Assembly (NCBI GenBank): GCA_024742935.1
Contig: JANSXN010000001.1
Coordinates: forward strand, 1 to 64,000
Direction: 5' to 3'
Source of the DNA: Flavobacteriaceae bacterium
GTDB taxonomy: Bacteria; Bacteroidota; Bacteroidia; Flavobacteriales; Flavobacteriaceae
Length of the DNA: 64,000 bases
The position numbers and the translations under genes are program-made. Each line of letters opens with the position of its first letter. The first letter of the stretch is position 1. The notes beneath the pieces were generated by a model that made no database searches, was not told the DNA's origin, and was given only the letters and a program-made list of their open reading frames with translations. Below are positions 16,194-25,215 of the stretch, piece by piece.

Positions 16194-16259
16194 TCTGCGA
16201 AAATCTGCGTCATCTGCGGGAGAAAAAGGTAGCCCGCTGATTGCGCAGATTTTCGCAGA
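16194..16259. repeat. 66-bp inverted repeat with 27-bp arms
   Basis: The left arm (16194-16220, starting TCTGCGAAAATCTGCG) and the right arm (16233-16259) are reverse complements at 24 of 27 positions. They are separated by 12 bases. The element lies 8 bases beyond the lipoate ligase stop. TCTGCG/ATCTGCGG repeats of this kind are familiar intergenic palindromes in Bacteroidota. As RNA it would form a very stable hairpin that could end or protect the ligase transcript. Confidence 0.75.
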
Positions 16260-16267
16260 TAAAACTT

Positions 16268-17248
16268 TTAAAACATAATGCTTAATAACTCATCTTTTGT
16301 AATGTCTTTAAAATACTGTTTAAAGTCAAACTGACTCAATGCTTTCTTTATTGCCTGCTCCTCGTGGGGTAAATTAATTAATGCCGCTTGAATGGGTGTA
16401 ATTTCCCTGATATGGAAAAAGTCGCCGGTGATTTGGGCTTTTTTGATGATACCCTTTTCTACATCCAGATGCACTTCGATGACCCCGCCTTCAGTGCGCA
16501 TTCCCTGCTTAAAGTTATATTCGGGTGAGCGGCCAAAGTTCCACTCCCAGGTGGCGTATTTTTCGTCACGTATCTTTTGAATAGCTTCCAGATCTTTTTT
16601 GGTAAACTCATACAGCCGCGCATCAGGGAACGTGGTGAGGATGTGCTGCATGATTCCATCAGTAAACGCTTCCAGCGAAAGTGGTTCTTTGAGATGATTG
16701 CTTATGTTAGTCACCCGTTTTGGAATCGATTTTGTTCCACGCCCCTGATACTTTAACGGATTGACCTTTAAAGCACCTGATACATCTTTCATTTCGGAAG
16801 AAAACAACAAGGTGCCGTGATGCATCACTTTGTTCTTAAATACATGTTCGGCATTGCCCGAAAACTTCTTCCCTTCAATGGTCAGGTCATTGCGTCCTTC
16901 AAATTTGGCGTCAATTCCCAATCCTTGAAGCACCTCCAAAATGGGTTTTGTGTAGCGCTTGAAATCCACCATATCCTCATTATCACTCGTGCGTGTAAAC
17001 GTAAAGTTGAGGTTCCCCATATCGTGATACACCGCACCACCCCCAGACAATCTGCGCACCACTTTAATGCCTTTATCCTTTACATAATCGAGATTGATTT
17101 CGGCCAGGGTGTTTTGGTGTTTCCCCACGATAATGGCATTGTCATTTTGCCACAACATAAAGCAGTCTTCATCGATGTGTTTAAAAATAAACTCGTCTGT
17201 GGCAATGTTAAAATAAGGGTCGGTACTGTGGTGGTGTATGCAAAGCAT
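16268..17248 (-). CDS. lplA: Lipoate-protein ligase A
   Basis: The 326-residue protein has the catalytic domain motifs RRLSGGGAVYHDMGNLNFTF (about 72-91) and a KFSGNAEHV segment with the lysine that contacts lipoyl-AMP. A C-terminal accessory domain (about 245-326) follows. It attaches free lipoate to the E2 and H proteins of 2-oxoacid dehydrogenases and glycine cleavage. The start MLCIHHHSTDPYFNIATDE fits the family; the frame extends to 17320 but the extra 24 residues are not family-like. Confidence 0.93.
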   Translation of the reverse strand: MLCIHHHSTDPYFNIATDEFIFKHIDEDCFMLWQNDNAIIVGKHQNTLAEINLDYVKDKGIKVVRRLSGGGAVYHDMGNLNFTFTRTSDNEDMVDFKRYTKPILEVLQGLGIDAKFEGRNDLTIEGKKFSGNAEHVFKNKVMHHGTLLFSSEMKDVSGALKVNPLKYQGRGTKSIPKRVTNISNHLKEPLSLEAFTDGIMQHILTTFPDARLYEFTKKDLEAIQKIRDEKYATWEWNFGRSPEYNFKQGMRTEGGVIEVHLDVEKGIIKKAQITGDFFHIREITPIQAALINLPHEEQAIKKALSQFDFKQYFKDITKDELLSIMF

Positions 17249-17379
17249 TTGTTGTGATTTTAGCTCATAAAAATAACCATTCCAAAGGTGACATAAAAGG
17301 AAATAATCTACTAAAATCAAGCATTCAAGTTTAACAAAAAAATACCACTTGTGAATGAATCACTAATCCGGATTTTAAA

Positions 17380-17387
17380 TACTTTTG
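17380..17387 (+). promoter_or_regulatory. -7 promoter element of the GAF domain gene
   Basis: TACTTTTG matches TAnnTTTG and lies 17 bases before ATG 17405. It supports that start over the in-frame upstream start at 17351. Confidence 0.5.
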
Positions 17388-17404
17388 CGAAAACCTTTTT
17401 GATT

Positions 17405-17860
17405 ATGACATTTAACCAGTTAAAGCCCGAAGTTTCAAGAATATTAAGTAATGATAACTTAAATACAGATGAAAAACTGACCAAGACGTGTGAACTCCTT
17501 CAAGAACAAATCGATTATTATGACTGGGTGGGTTTTTATTTTGCCAACGAAGCAGAACGCACCTTACATTTAAAAGCCTTTGCGGGTGAACCCACAGACC
17601 ACACGGTGATTCCTTTTGGGAAAGGTATCTGTGGACAAGTAGCCGAATCAAATCAAAATTTTGTGGTGCCTGATGTGAAGGCTCAGGACAATTACATTGC
17701 GTGCAGCATTACGGTCAAAGCCGAAATCGTAATTCCTTTGTTTAAAGACGGTAAAAACATTGGACAAATTGATATTGATTCCAATACCATTGATCCGTTT
17801 ACCGAAACTGATGAACATTTTTTGGAATGGGTAAATGCCGAAGTGGCAAGGGTTCTTTAA
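17405..17860 (+). CDS. GAF domain protein, free methionine-(R)-sulfoxide reductase
   Basis: The 151-residue single GAF domain protein resembles YebR/fRMsr. The visible redox cysteines are in GKGICGQVA (near 80) and NYIACS (near 114), which correspond to two of the three family cysteines. The middle one does not appear to be conserved. It would reduce free methionine-R-sulfoxide in the cytoplasm. Upstream in-frame start 17351 precedes the -7 element and is rejected. Confidence 0.88.
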   Translation: MTFNQLKPEVSRILSNDNLNTDEKLTKTCELLQEQIDYYDWVGFYFANEAERTLHLKAFAGEPTDHTVIPFGKGICGQVAESNQNFVVPDVKAQDNYIACSITVKAEIVIPLFKDGKNIGQIDIDSNTIDPFTETDEHFLEWVNAEVARVL

Positions 17861-17915
17861 TAAAATTTCAAATCACAAGCACCAAATTCAAAAACCAGAA
17901 ACTTGAAACCTGAAA

Positions 17916-19169
17916 CTACATTCCCGTTCTAATCGCTTCCACAGGGTCCAGTCTCGAAGCAGAAATGGCAGGGATGATTCCTGAAATCAACCCGATACAG
18001 GCAGAAACTATTGTACCAATCGCCAGGTTTTTTAATGAAACTACAAACTGAAAGTCCCCTGTTAAAGTGGAGGCCAAAATGGAGGCTATCCACACAAAAA
18101 ACAATCCAATCAAACCACCCACTATAGCGAGAATAGTGGCTTCAAACAAAAACTGCAGGAGTATAAATTTATTTTTAGCCCCAAGTGATTTTTGAATCCC
18201 AATGAGGTTTGTGCGCTCCTTAACAGACACAAACATTATATTGGCAATACCAAAGCCACCTACTAATAATGAAAATCCACTGATAAGCAGCCCCATAAAA
18301 TTAAGTTGCCCGGTGAGGTTATCAATCAGGTCTGAAAACCCCTTGAGTTCGTTAATAAAAAAACTGTCAATATCGTCCGGTTTTAATCCGCGGGCTGTTC
18401 TCAAACGCTGTGTGACTGTTGCTATAAATTCTGCCTGGTCAACACCCTTTTTTGGCTTAATTACAATTTGAGGAAAAGAACCTCTGTTATTATCTCCATA
18501 AATGCGTCTTGCCACATTCACCGGAAAAAAAATACTTCCATCCTTTGAATTCCCAAAAAGACCTGCTCCTTCTTTTTGTAAAACGCCAATGACAGCAAAC
18601 TTTCTTCCATACATTCTCACGGTTTGTCCAATGGGGTCTATATTTCCAAAGAGACTGTTTGCAATTTCATCACCTATCACCACTACAGGAGCTCCGCTGT
18701 TTGATTCAGACTCATTATAGAAGCGACCTTTTGCCAACTGCAGGGACTCAATTTGATAGTATTCATGGGTGATTGCACCAATTTGTACATTGGTAACTGT
18801 TTTATCTCCAAACCGAATGGTTTCGGGTGGGACATTCATACCATACGTAACTGCTTCGGCATCTTCTAAATTTCGTGACAAAAATTGATATTCTTCATAT
18901 TTAACATCGGGAAACTGCTCGCGACGCCAACGAGGAACCGTAGTGGGTCCAAAAGAATACCGTGCAATTATCAAGGTACTGTTATCCAAACCGCTTATAC
19001 TCCCTTCGATTTCTTTCTTAAGAGAATCTACTGCTGCAAGAATTCCAATAATGGAAAAAATCCCGATTGTCACTCCAAGCAACGACAAAAAGGTGCGTAG
19101 CTTATTGTTAACCAAAGCATTAATGGCAAATGTAAAACTCTCTTTAAGTAACCTTAGGTAGATAACCAT
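17916..19169 (-). CDS. MacB-like ABC transporter permease
   Basis: The 417-residue protein has an N-terminal helix (about 22-45), a large periplasmic MacB core domain (about 46-280) and an FtsX domain of three helices at the C-terminus. The end LDPVEAIRTGM is characteristic. Such permeases export peptides or lipids, or drive mechanotransmission with a separate ATPase. No ATPase or membrane-fusion gene is adjacent. It is divergent from purH. Confidence 0.9.
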   Translation of the reverse strand: MVIYLRLLKESFTFAINALVNNKLRTFLSLLGVTIGIFSIIGILAAVDSLKKEIEGSISGLDNSTLIIARYSFGPTTVPRWRREQFPDVKYEEYQFLSRNLEDAEAVTYGMNVPPETIRFGDKTVTNVQIGAITHEYYQIESLQLAKGRFYNESESNSGAPVVVIGDEIANSLFGNIDPIGQTVRMYGRKFAVIGVLQKEGAGLFGNSKDGSIFFPVNVARRIYGDNNRGSFPQIVIKPKKGVDQAEFIATVTQRLRTARGLKPDDIDSFFINELKGFSDLIDNLTGQLNFMGLLISGFSLLVGGFGIANIMFVSVKERTNLIGIQKSLGAKNKFILLQFLFEATILAIVGGLIGLFFVWIASILASTLTGDFQFVVSLKNLAIGTIVSACIGLISGIIPAISASRLDPVEAIRTGM

Positions 19170-19228
19170 AAAATAATAAGTGTCTTATTTTTGATTGTTT
19201 GAGATAGGACGTAATATGTATAAAAAAG

Positions 19229-19244
19229 TTACAAATTTTTGTAA
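19229..19244. promoter_or_regulatory. Palindrome in the macB-like/purH divergent gap
   Basis: TTACAAA-TT-TTTGTAA is a perfect 7-base-arm palindrome in the middle of the 145-base gap between divergent genes. It has the size and symmetry of a dimeric regulator site. There is no further evidence. Confidence 0.3.
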
Positions 19245-19284
19245 ATATACAACCTAATCTCCAAGTTTTTTCTTTGTAAATACC

Positions 19285-19292
19285 TACTTTTG
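19285..19292 (+). promoter_or_regulatory. -7 promoter element of purH
   Basis: TACTTTTG matches TAnnTTTG and ends 22 bases before the purH ATG at 19315. The -33 region is unclear. Confidence 0.5.
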
Positions 19293-19314
19293 CACTTAAA
19301 GCAAAAACAACCCA

Positions 19315-20847
19315 ATGAACGATTTCAAAAAGGCTTCCTCTGCACTTATTTCAGTATTCAGTAAAGATGGTTTGGCACCCATTGTCGAAAAATTAAACAA
19401 ACTGGGAGTGACTCTTTATTCTACCGGCGGCACAGAAAAATTCATTAAAGATTTAGGAATTTCGGTGATACCCATTGAGGACGTTACTTCCTATCCTTCC
19501 ATCCTGGGTGGAAGAGTAAAAACACTACACCCCAAAGTTTTTGGAGGCATTTTAAACAGACAAAACCACGAAGGTGATGTAGCTGAAATGGCTGAATATA
19601 CTATCCCACAGATTGACATTGTGATTGTTGACTTATATCCTTTTGAAAAAACAGTCGCTTCGGGTGCTGCAGAACAAGATATCATTGAAAAAATTGATAT
19701 TGGTGGGATTTCACTCATTCGGGCTGCTGCAAAAAACTTTTCAGATACGCTTTGCATTTCCTCTGTAGAGGATTATTCAGAATTTTTAGAATTGCTCCAC
19801 GCAAAAGAAGGAGAAACGTCACTCGCAGATAGAAAACGTTTCGCCGCTAAGGCTTTCAACGTCTCTTCTCATTATGATACGGCAATTTTTAATTATTTCA
19901 ACACTTCAGAAAGTTTGCCATCATTTAAAGTGAGCTATAACAAAGGGCACGAGCTGCGTTATGGTGAAAATCCGCATCAAAAAGGCTATTTCTATGGTGA
20001 TTTTGAGGCGATGTTTGACAAGTTGCACGGTAAGGAACTTTCTTATAACAATCTGCTCGATGTAGATGCCGCCGTCAATTTGATGGGCGAATTCCAAAAC
20101 GAAAAACCCACTTTTGCCATTTTAAAACACAACAATGCGTGTGGAATTGCGCAAAGAGACACCATTTTAGAAGCTTACAATGCAGCCTTGGCCGGTGATC
20201 CTGTTTCGGCTTTTGGTGGGATTTTAATCAGCAATACTGAAATTGACAAGGCTACTGCAAAAGAAATCAATAAATTGTTTTGTGAAGTCGTGATTGCTCC
20301 CTCATTTACGCTTGAAGCGGAAGAAGTCTTAAAAGAAAAAAAGAACAGAATACTTCTTGTCCAAAAGCAGGTTGAATTACCAAAGAATCTCGTGAGAACC
20401 TCATTGAACGGAGTTTTAGTTCAAGAAAAAGACTTAAAAACCGATAGTTTGACTGATTTATCTCATGCAACAGACAATAAACCCACAAACAGCGAGTTAG
20501 AAGACTTAATCTTTGCTTCAAAAATTTGTAAGCACACCAAGTCAAACACAATCGTTTTGGCCAAAAACAAACAATTATGTGCATCTGGAACTGGTCAAAC
20601 TTCCAGAGTAGATGCTTTGAGACAAGCCATTGATAAGGCAACCTCTTTTGGATTTGATTTAAAAGGAGCTGTGATGGCAAGTGATGCTTTTTTCCCGTTT
20701 CCTGATTGTGTTGAGATTGCTGATAATTCAGGGATTACTGCTGTTATTCAACCCGGTGGCTCGATAAAAGATCAACTAAGCATCGATTATTGCAATACAC
20801 ACAAAATGTCAATGGTATTTACCGGAACACGTCATTTTAAACATTAA
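19315..20847 (+). CDS. purH: Bifunctional AICAR formyltransferase / IMP cyclohydrolase
   Basis: The 510-residue enzyme catalyses the last two steps of IMP synthesis. The N-terminal MGS-like cyclohydrolase domain (about 1-195) includes STGGTEKFI. The AICAR transformylase domain follows with LRYGENPHQ, the catalytic KHNNACG (near 268) and the end region FFPFPDCVEIA. The length and domains are complete. Confidence 0.98.
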   Translation: MNDFKKASSALISVFSKDGLAPIVEKLNKLGVTLYSTGGTEKFIKDLGISVIPIEDVTSYPSILGGRVKTLHPKVFGGILNRQNHEGDVAEMAEYTIPQIDIVIVDLYPFEKTVASGAAEQDIIEKIDIGGISLIRAAAKNFSDTLCISSVEDYSEFLELLHAKEGETSLADRKRFAAKAFNVSSHYDTAIFNYFNTSESLPSFKVSYNKGHELRYGENPHQKGYFYGDFEAMFDKLHGKELSYNNLLDVDAAVNLMGEFQNEKPTFAILKHNNACGIAQRDTILEAYNAALAGDPVSAFGGILISNTEIDKATAKEINKLFCEVVIAPSFTLEAEEVLKEKKNRILLVQKQVELPKNLVRTSLNGVLVQEKDLKTDSLTDLSHATDNKPTNSELEDLIFASKICKHTKSNTIVLAKNKQLCASGTGQTSRVDALRQAIDKATSFGFDLKGAVMASDAFFPFPDCVEIADNSGITAVIQPGGSIKDQLSIDYCNTHKMSMVFTGTRHFKH

Positions 20848-20915
20848 TTTTTTTACATTTGTTTATTGCACTAAAAACAGACCCTAAATAATATAACACT
20901 GACAACAAACACACT

Positions 20916-21944
20916 ATGGGATTTTTTGACTTCTTAACCGAGGAAATTGCCATTGACCTTGGAACCGCAAATACACTGATTATTCATAACGACAAAGTTG
21001 TGGTTGACAGCCCGTCAATTGTTGCGCGTGACAGGATAAGTGGTAAAATAATCGCTGTGGGAAAAGAAGCTGCGATGATGCAGGGAAAAACTCATGAGAA
21101 CATCAAAACCATCAGACCCTTAAAAGACGGGGTAATTGCCGATTTTGATGCCAGTGAAAAAATGATCAACATGTTCATCAAGGACATTCCGGCTTTGAAG
21201 AAAAAATGGTTTACGCCTTCTTTGCGAATGGTTATTTGTATTCCCAGCGGAATTACAGAGGTAGAAATGCGTGCCGTAAAAGAAAGTGCAGAACGTGTTA
21301 ACGGGAAAGAAGTGTATTTGATTCACGAACCCATGGCGGCTGCCATAGGTATCGGGATTGACATTATGCAACCCAAAGGAAATATGGTGGTCGATATAGG
21401 AGGTGGAACAACAGAGATAGCTGTGATCGCTCTTGGCGGAATTGTTTGTGACAAATCGGTTAAAATTGCCGGTGACGTGTTTACAAACGATATCGTTTAC
21501 TTTATGCGCACCCAGCACAATTTATATGTGGGTGAACGCACTGCCGAAAAAATAAAAATTCAAATTGGTGCTGCCACCGAAGATCTTGAAAACCCACCCG
21601 AAGAAATGTCTGTTCAAGGACGTGATTTGCTCACCGGAAAACCCAAACAAGTACAAACTTCCTATCGTGAAATCGCCAAAGCCCTTGACAAATCCATTCT
21701 TAGAATAGAAGATGCTGTGATGGAAACCCTTTCGCAAACCCCACCAGAGCTTGCGGCAGACATCTACAACACAGGTATTTATCTTGCGGGAGGGGGCTCC
21801 ATGTTAAGGGGACTTGATAAACGTTTATCACAAAAAACCGATTTACCAGTTTACATCGCTGAAGATCCTTTGAGAGCAGTCGTTAGAGGAACTGGAATTT
21901 GCCTAAAAAATTTAAATCGTTACCGTAGTATTTTAATAAAATAG
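20916..21944 (+). CDS. mreB: Rod shape-determining protein MreB
   Basis: The 342-residue bacterial actin has phosphate-binding motifs DLGTANTLI (near 14) and DIGGGTTEIAVI (near 161) and the adenosine motif YLAGGGSMLRGL (near 289). It polymerises under the inner membrane and directs elongation with the products of the four genes that follow. It is first in the mreBCD-mrdA-rodA operon, 85 bases before mreC. Confidence 0.98.
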   Translation: MGFFDFLTEEIAIDLGTANTLIIHNDKVVVDSPSIVARDRISGKIIAVGKEAAMMQGKTHENIKTIRPLKDGVIADFDASEKMINMFIKDIPALKKKWFTPSLRMVICIPSGITEVEMRAVKESAERVNGKEVYLIHEPMAAAIGIGIDIMQPKGNMVVDIGGGTTEIAVIALGGIVCDKSVKIAGDVFTNDIVYFMRTQHNLYVGERTAEKIKIQIGAATEDLENPPEEMSVQGRDLLTGKPKQVQTSYREIAKALDKSILRIEDAVMETLSQTPPELAADIYNTGIYLAGGGSMLRGLDKRLSQKTDLPVYIAEDPLRAVVRGTGICLKNLNRYRSILIK

Positions 21945-22029
21945 TCAAGCTTACTTTTCGAAAATTGAACAGGTAAAATCAAATCGGGCTTTCAGATTGG
22001 AGTAGTTTTTATTTTTAGGATTCTTTATT

Positions 22030-22851
22030 ATGCAACAGATTATTAATTTTTTCATTCACAATAAAAATTTTCTGTTGTTTTTGTTTTTGTTTGCTATTTC
22101 GCTGGGTCTAACCCTTCAATCTCACTCATACCATAAAAGCAAGTTTGTAAATTCTGCCAATTCTATAACGGGGTATATATACTCCATAAAAAGTGACATT
22201 ACCACCTATTTTGGTTTACGAAAAGAAAACGAGTTGCTTTTGGAAGAAAACAGCCGACTTAAAAACCTTTTGCAACATACAGAAAAAGAAGGTATTGCTA
22301 TTTCAGATACGGCAATTTTTGAATTGGGTTTTGTCTATCGACCGGCAGAGGTTATTAATAATAATTTTTCCAAAGCAAATAACTTTCTCACACTGAAAGG
22401 AGGTAAAAATCAAGGTGTCAAACCTGAAATGGGTGTGATTACAAGCAATGGCATTGTGGGTATTACAGACCAGGTGGGTGCCAATTATTCAACCGTTTTA
22501 TCAATTCTAAACTCAAATTCAAGCATTAGCGTACAATTAAAAAGAACCGGGCATTTTGGTTCATTGGTATGGAATGGTAAGGACCCCAACATACTTCAAC
22601 TAATTGATATATCAAGACAGTCTCCTGTAGCCATTGGAGATTCTATAACAACAGACGGCAGGTCAACTATTTTTCCCAAAAATATCCCAGTGGGTATTGT
22701 AAAAGATTTCACTTATGATCAAAGTGAAAACTTCTACATTATCGATATCGCTTTATTTAACGATATGACGCGTACAGAAAATGTATATATTATTGAAAAT
22801 AAGAATGCAGAAGAGATAAAAGAACTTGAAAACCGTTCTATCAATGAATAA
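22030..22851 (+). CDS. mreC: Rod shape-determining protein MreC
   Basis: The 273-residue protein has one membrane helix (about 11-28), a coiled coil (about 50-85) and a periplasmic beta domain (about 105-255). It links the MreB filament to PBP2. The last eight bases overlap the mreD start. Confidence 0.95.
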   Translation: MQQIINFFIHNKNFLLFLFLFAISLGLTLQSHSYHKSKFVNSANSITGYIYSIKSDITTYFGLRKENELLLEENSRLKNLLQHTEKEGIAISDTAIFELGFVYRPAEVINNNFSKANNFLTLKGGKNQGVKPEMGVITSNGIVGITDQVGANYSTVLSILNSNSSISVQLKRTGHFGSLVWNGKDPNILQLIDISRQSPVAIGDSITTDGRSTIFPKNIPVGIVKDFTYDQSENFYIIDIALFNDMTRTENVYIIENKNAEEIKELENRSINE

Positions 22852-23350
22852 CCCTTTGGCATTACATATCACCCGTTTTGTAGTTTTGATTTTAGCTCAG
22901 GTATTTATTTTTGACAATATTCATTTGTTTGGTTTTATTTCGCCGTTTGTTTATATACTGTTTCTTCTATTGTACCCGGTGAAAGTCAACCAGCAATTGT
23001 TTTTATTTTTAGGGTTTCTATTGGGGTTAACCATGGACTTTTTTAGTGATACCGGAGGTATTCATGCTGCATCCTGCTTAATGCTAGCCTATGCTCGCCC
23101 TGCAGTTCTTAAATATTCATTTGGAGTAAGTTATGAATACAACACTATAAAAATTAACCACACCACTATGAGCGGAAGACTCACTTACATCTCTTCTTTG
23201 GTGGTAATCCATCACTTGATTTTTTATAGCCTCGAAATTTTTAATCTGAAACACACACTTTTCATCTTAAAATCTACGTTATTTTCAAGTATTTTTACTA
23301 TACTGTTATCGCTTATATTGATGATTATTTTCAGTACTAAAAAATCATGA
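22844..23350 (+). CDS. mreD: Rod shape-determining membrane protein MreD
   Basis: The 168-residue hydrophobic protein has about five to six helices, starting MNNPLALHITRFVV. It is recognised from its size, topology and fixed place between mreC and the PBP2 gene. ATG 22844 overlaps the mreC stop by 8 bases; the frame can be extended to 22826 but that start lies deeper in mreC. It overlaps mrdA by 4 bases (ATGA). Confidence 0.88.
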   Translation: MNNPLALHITRFVVLILAQVFIFDNIHLFGFISPFVYILFLLLYPVKVNQQLFLFLGFLLGLTMDFFSDTGGIHAASCLMLAYARPAVLKYSFGVSYEYNTIKINHTTMSGRLTYISSLVVIHHLIFYSLEIFNLKHTLFILKSTLFSSIFTILLSLILMIIFSTKKS

Positions 23351-25215
23351 GAACCCTTCTTATTTATGCATTAGTTATACTCACCGGACTTGTTTTTACG
23401 GCGAGGTTACTGTATTTGCAGGTTTTTGATAATTCGTTGAAATTAAGGTCTGAACTAAATGCAGTAAATAAAGTGTATGACATCCCCCAACGTGGATTCA
23501 TTTTTGATAGAAACGGAGAATTGATGGTTTCTAATCAACCTTCTTATGATGTGATGGTGATTCCCAATAACGTAAAAAATCTGGACACCCTCGCTATTAG
23601 TAATTTATTGAATATTTCAAAAGAAGATTTAAAAAACTCTTTACAACGTGCCCGGGTTTATTCACCCAGACTTCCTTCAGTTATTTTACCCCAACTCACC
23701 AAAGAAGAGTATGCGCACATTCAAGAAAGTATGTACCGTTTTCCGGGTTTTTACATTCAGAAAAGAGCTCTCAGGGACTATCAGGTAGATCATTCAGCAA
23801 ATATACTAGGTTTTATAGCGGAAGTGAATCAAAGAGATATTGAACAAAATCCCTACTACCAAATGGGAGACCTCATTGGAAAAACCGGTGTTGAAGCTCA
23901 ATATGAAGATGTTTTAAAGGGTCAAAAAGGTGTAATGTACATTCAGAAAGATCGATTTAACAGAGACATTGGGCCCTATAAAGAAGGTATTTATGATACA
24001 CTGCCAATACAAGGAAAAGATATTAAATTAACCATCGATACCGCATTACAAGCATATGGCACAGAGTTAATGAAAAACAAACGCGGTGGTATAGTTGCCA
24101 TTGAACCCAAAACAGGTGAAATTCTGGCTCTGATAACCGCACCCGGTTATGACCCTGCCCTTCTCATTGGAAGAGAACGGTCAAAGAATTATACCCAGCT
24201 TTACTATGACAGTATTGCTAAGCCACTTTATGACAGGGGGCTACTTGCAGAATATCCTCCCGGCTCTACATTTAAAATGATTACCGGCCTTGTAGCTTTA
24301 CAAGAAGACGTTACTGATACTAATGAAAGTGTTTACTGCAATAAGGGGCTCAGTTATGGTCGTGGTGCTTTTATGGGTTGCCATGTTCACTCAAATCCGG
24401 TTGATTTACACGCGGCTGTGTATCATTCTTGCAACGCCTATTTTGGAACGGTATACAGGAAGATTATTGATAAGTACAACTCTCCTCAGGAGGGAATGGA
24501 TGTTTGGGAAAAGCACCTCAAAAGTTTTGGACTAGGTGGCTTTTTAGGTAATGATTTACCTATTGGAAGGCCGGGAAAAGTACCCACTTCAGATTATTAC
24601 AATAAAATTTATAACTATCCTACATATAAGTGGTATAGTCCAGCAACTATTTCAAATTCAATTGGTCAAGGTGAAATCATCACAACGCCCATCCAGCTTG
24701 CCAACATGACTGCAGCCATTGCCAACAGAGGATACTATATCACACCACATATACTAAAGGACATTGAAGGAGACACCACAAAAGACACTCTTTATACCAG
24801 AAAAAACTTTACAACTATAGACTCGGCACACTTTGACCCCATTATTGAAGGGATGTTTGATGTTTATAATAAAGGTACTGCCAAGGCATTACAAGTACCG
24901 GGCATTGAAATTTGCGGTAAAACAGGAACTGCTGAAAACTTCACACGCATTGACGGAAAAAGAGTTCAACTTACAGACCACTCCATTTTTGTCGCTTTTG
25001 CGCCTAAAGACAACCCTCAAATTGCCATTGCTGTTTTTGTTGAAAACGGCTATTGGGGTGGCCGCTATGCAGGAAGAATCGCCGGATTGATGATTGAAAA
25101 ATACCTTCATGGTGAAATCACAAGAAAAGACATGGAAGACTGGATTTTATCAAACAGCCTTGAAGATGAGTATGCAAAACCACTGAGTGGTGAACCCTTT
25201 AGAATCAATCAATAA
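23347..25215 (+). CDS. mrdA: Penicillin-binding protein 2 (elongasome transpeptidase)
   Basis: The 622-residue protein has an N-terminal membrane anchor (about 2-20), a dimerisation domain and a transpeptidase domain. The active-site motifs are SxxK in PPGSTFKMITG (near 319), SxN as SCN in YHSCNAYFG (near 361) and KTG in CGKTGTAEN (near 522). It cross-links peptidoglycan during elongation with RodA, encoded next with a 1-base overlap. Confidence 0.96.
   Translation: MRTLLIYALVILTGLVFTARLLYLQVFDNSLKLRSELNAVNKVYDIPQRGFIFDRNGELMVSNQPSYDVMVIPNNVKNLDTLAISNLLNISKEDLKNSLQRARVYSPRLPSVILPQLTKEEYAHIQESMYRFPGFYIQKRALRDYQVDHSANILGFIAEVNQRDIEQNPYYQMGDLIGKTGVEAQYEDVLKGQKGVMYIQKDRFNRDIGPYKEGIYDTLPIQGKDIKLTIDTALQAYGTELMKNKRGGIVAIEPKTGEILALITAPGYDPALLIGRERSKNYTQLYYDSIAKPLYDRGLLAEYPPGSTFKMITGLVALQEDVTDTNESVYCNKGLSYGRGAFMGCHVHSNPVDLHAAVYHSCNAYFGTVYRKIIDKYNSPQEGMDVWEKHLKSFGLGGFLGNDLPIGRPGKVPTSDYYNKIYNYPTYKWYSPATISNSIGQGEIITTPIQLANMTAAIANRGYYITPHILKDIEGDTTKDTLYTRKNFTTIDSAHFDPIIEGMFDVYNKGTAKALQVPGIEICGKTGTAENFTRIDGKRVQLTDHSIFVAFAPKDNPQIAIAVFVENGYWGGRYAGRIAGLMIEKYLHGEITRKDMEDWILSNSLEDEYAKPLSGEPFRINQ

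Noticed and set aside
17861..17915. Low-complexity AAACTTGAAACCTGAAAC-type stretch
   Set aside because: Such degenerate intergenic sequence (also at 46967-46999 and 57415-57450) is common in flavobacteria; no structure or function could be supported.
19170..19314. Upstream region of purH checked for a purine riboswitch or leader peptide
   Set aside because: The gap is too short after the -7 element (22 bases) for either, and no short ORF or terminator is present.
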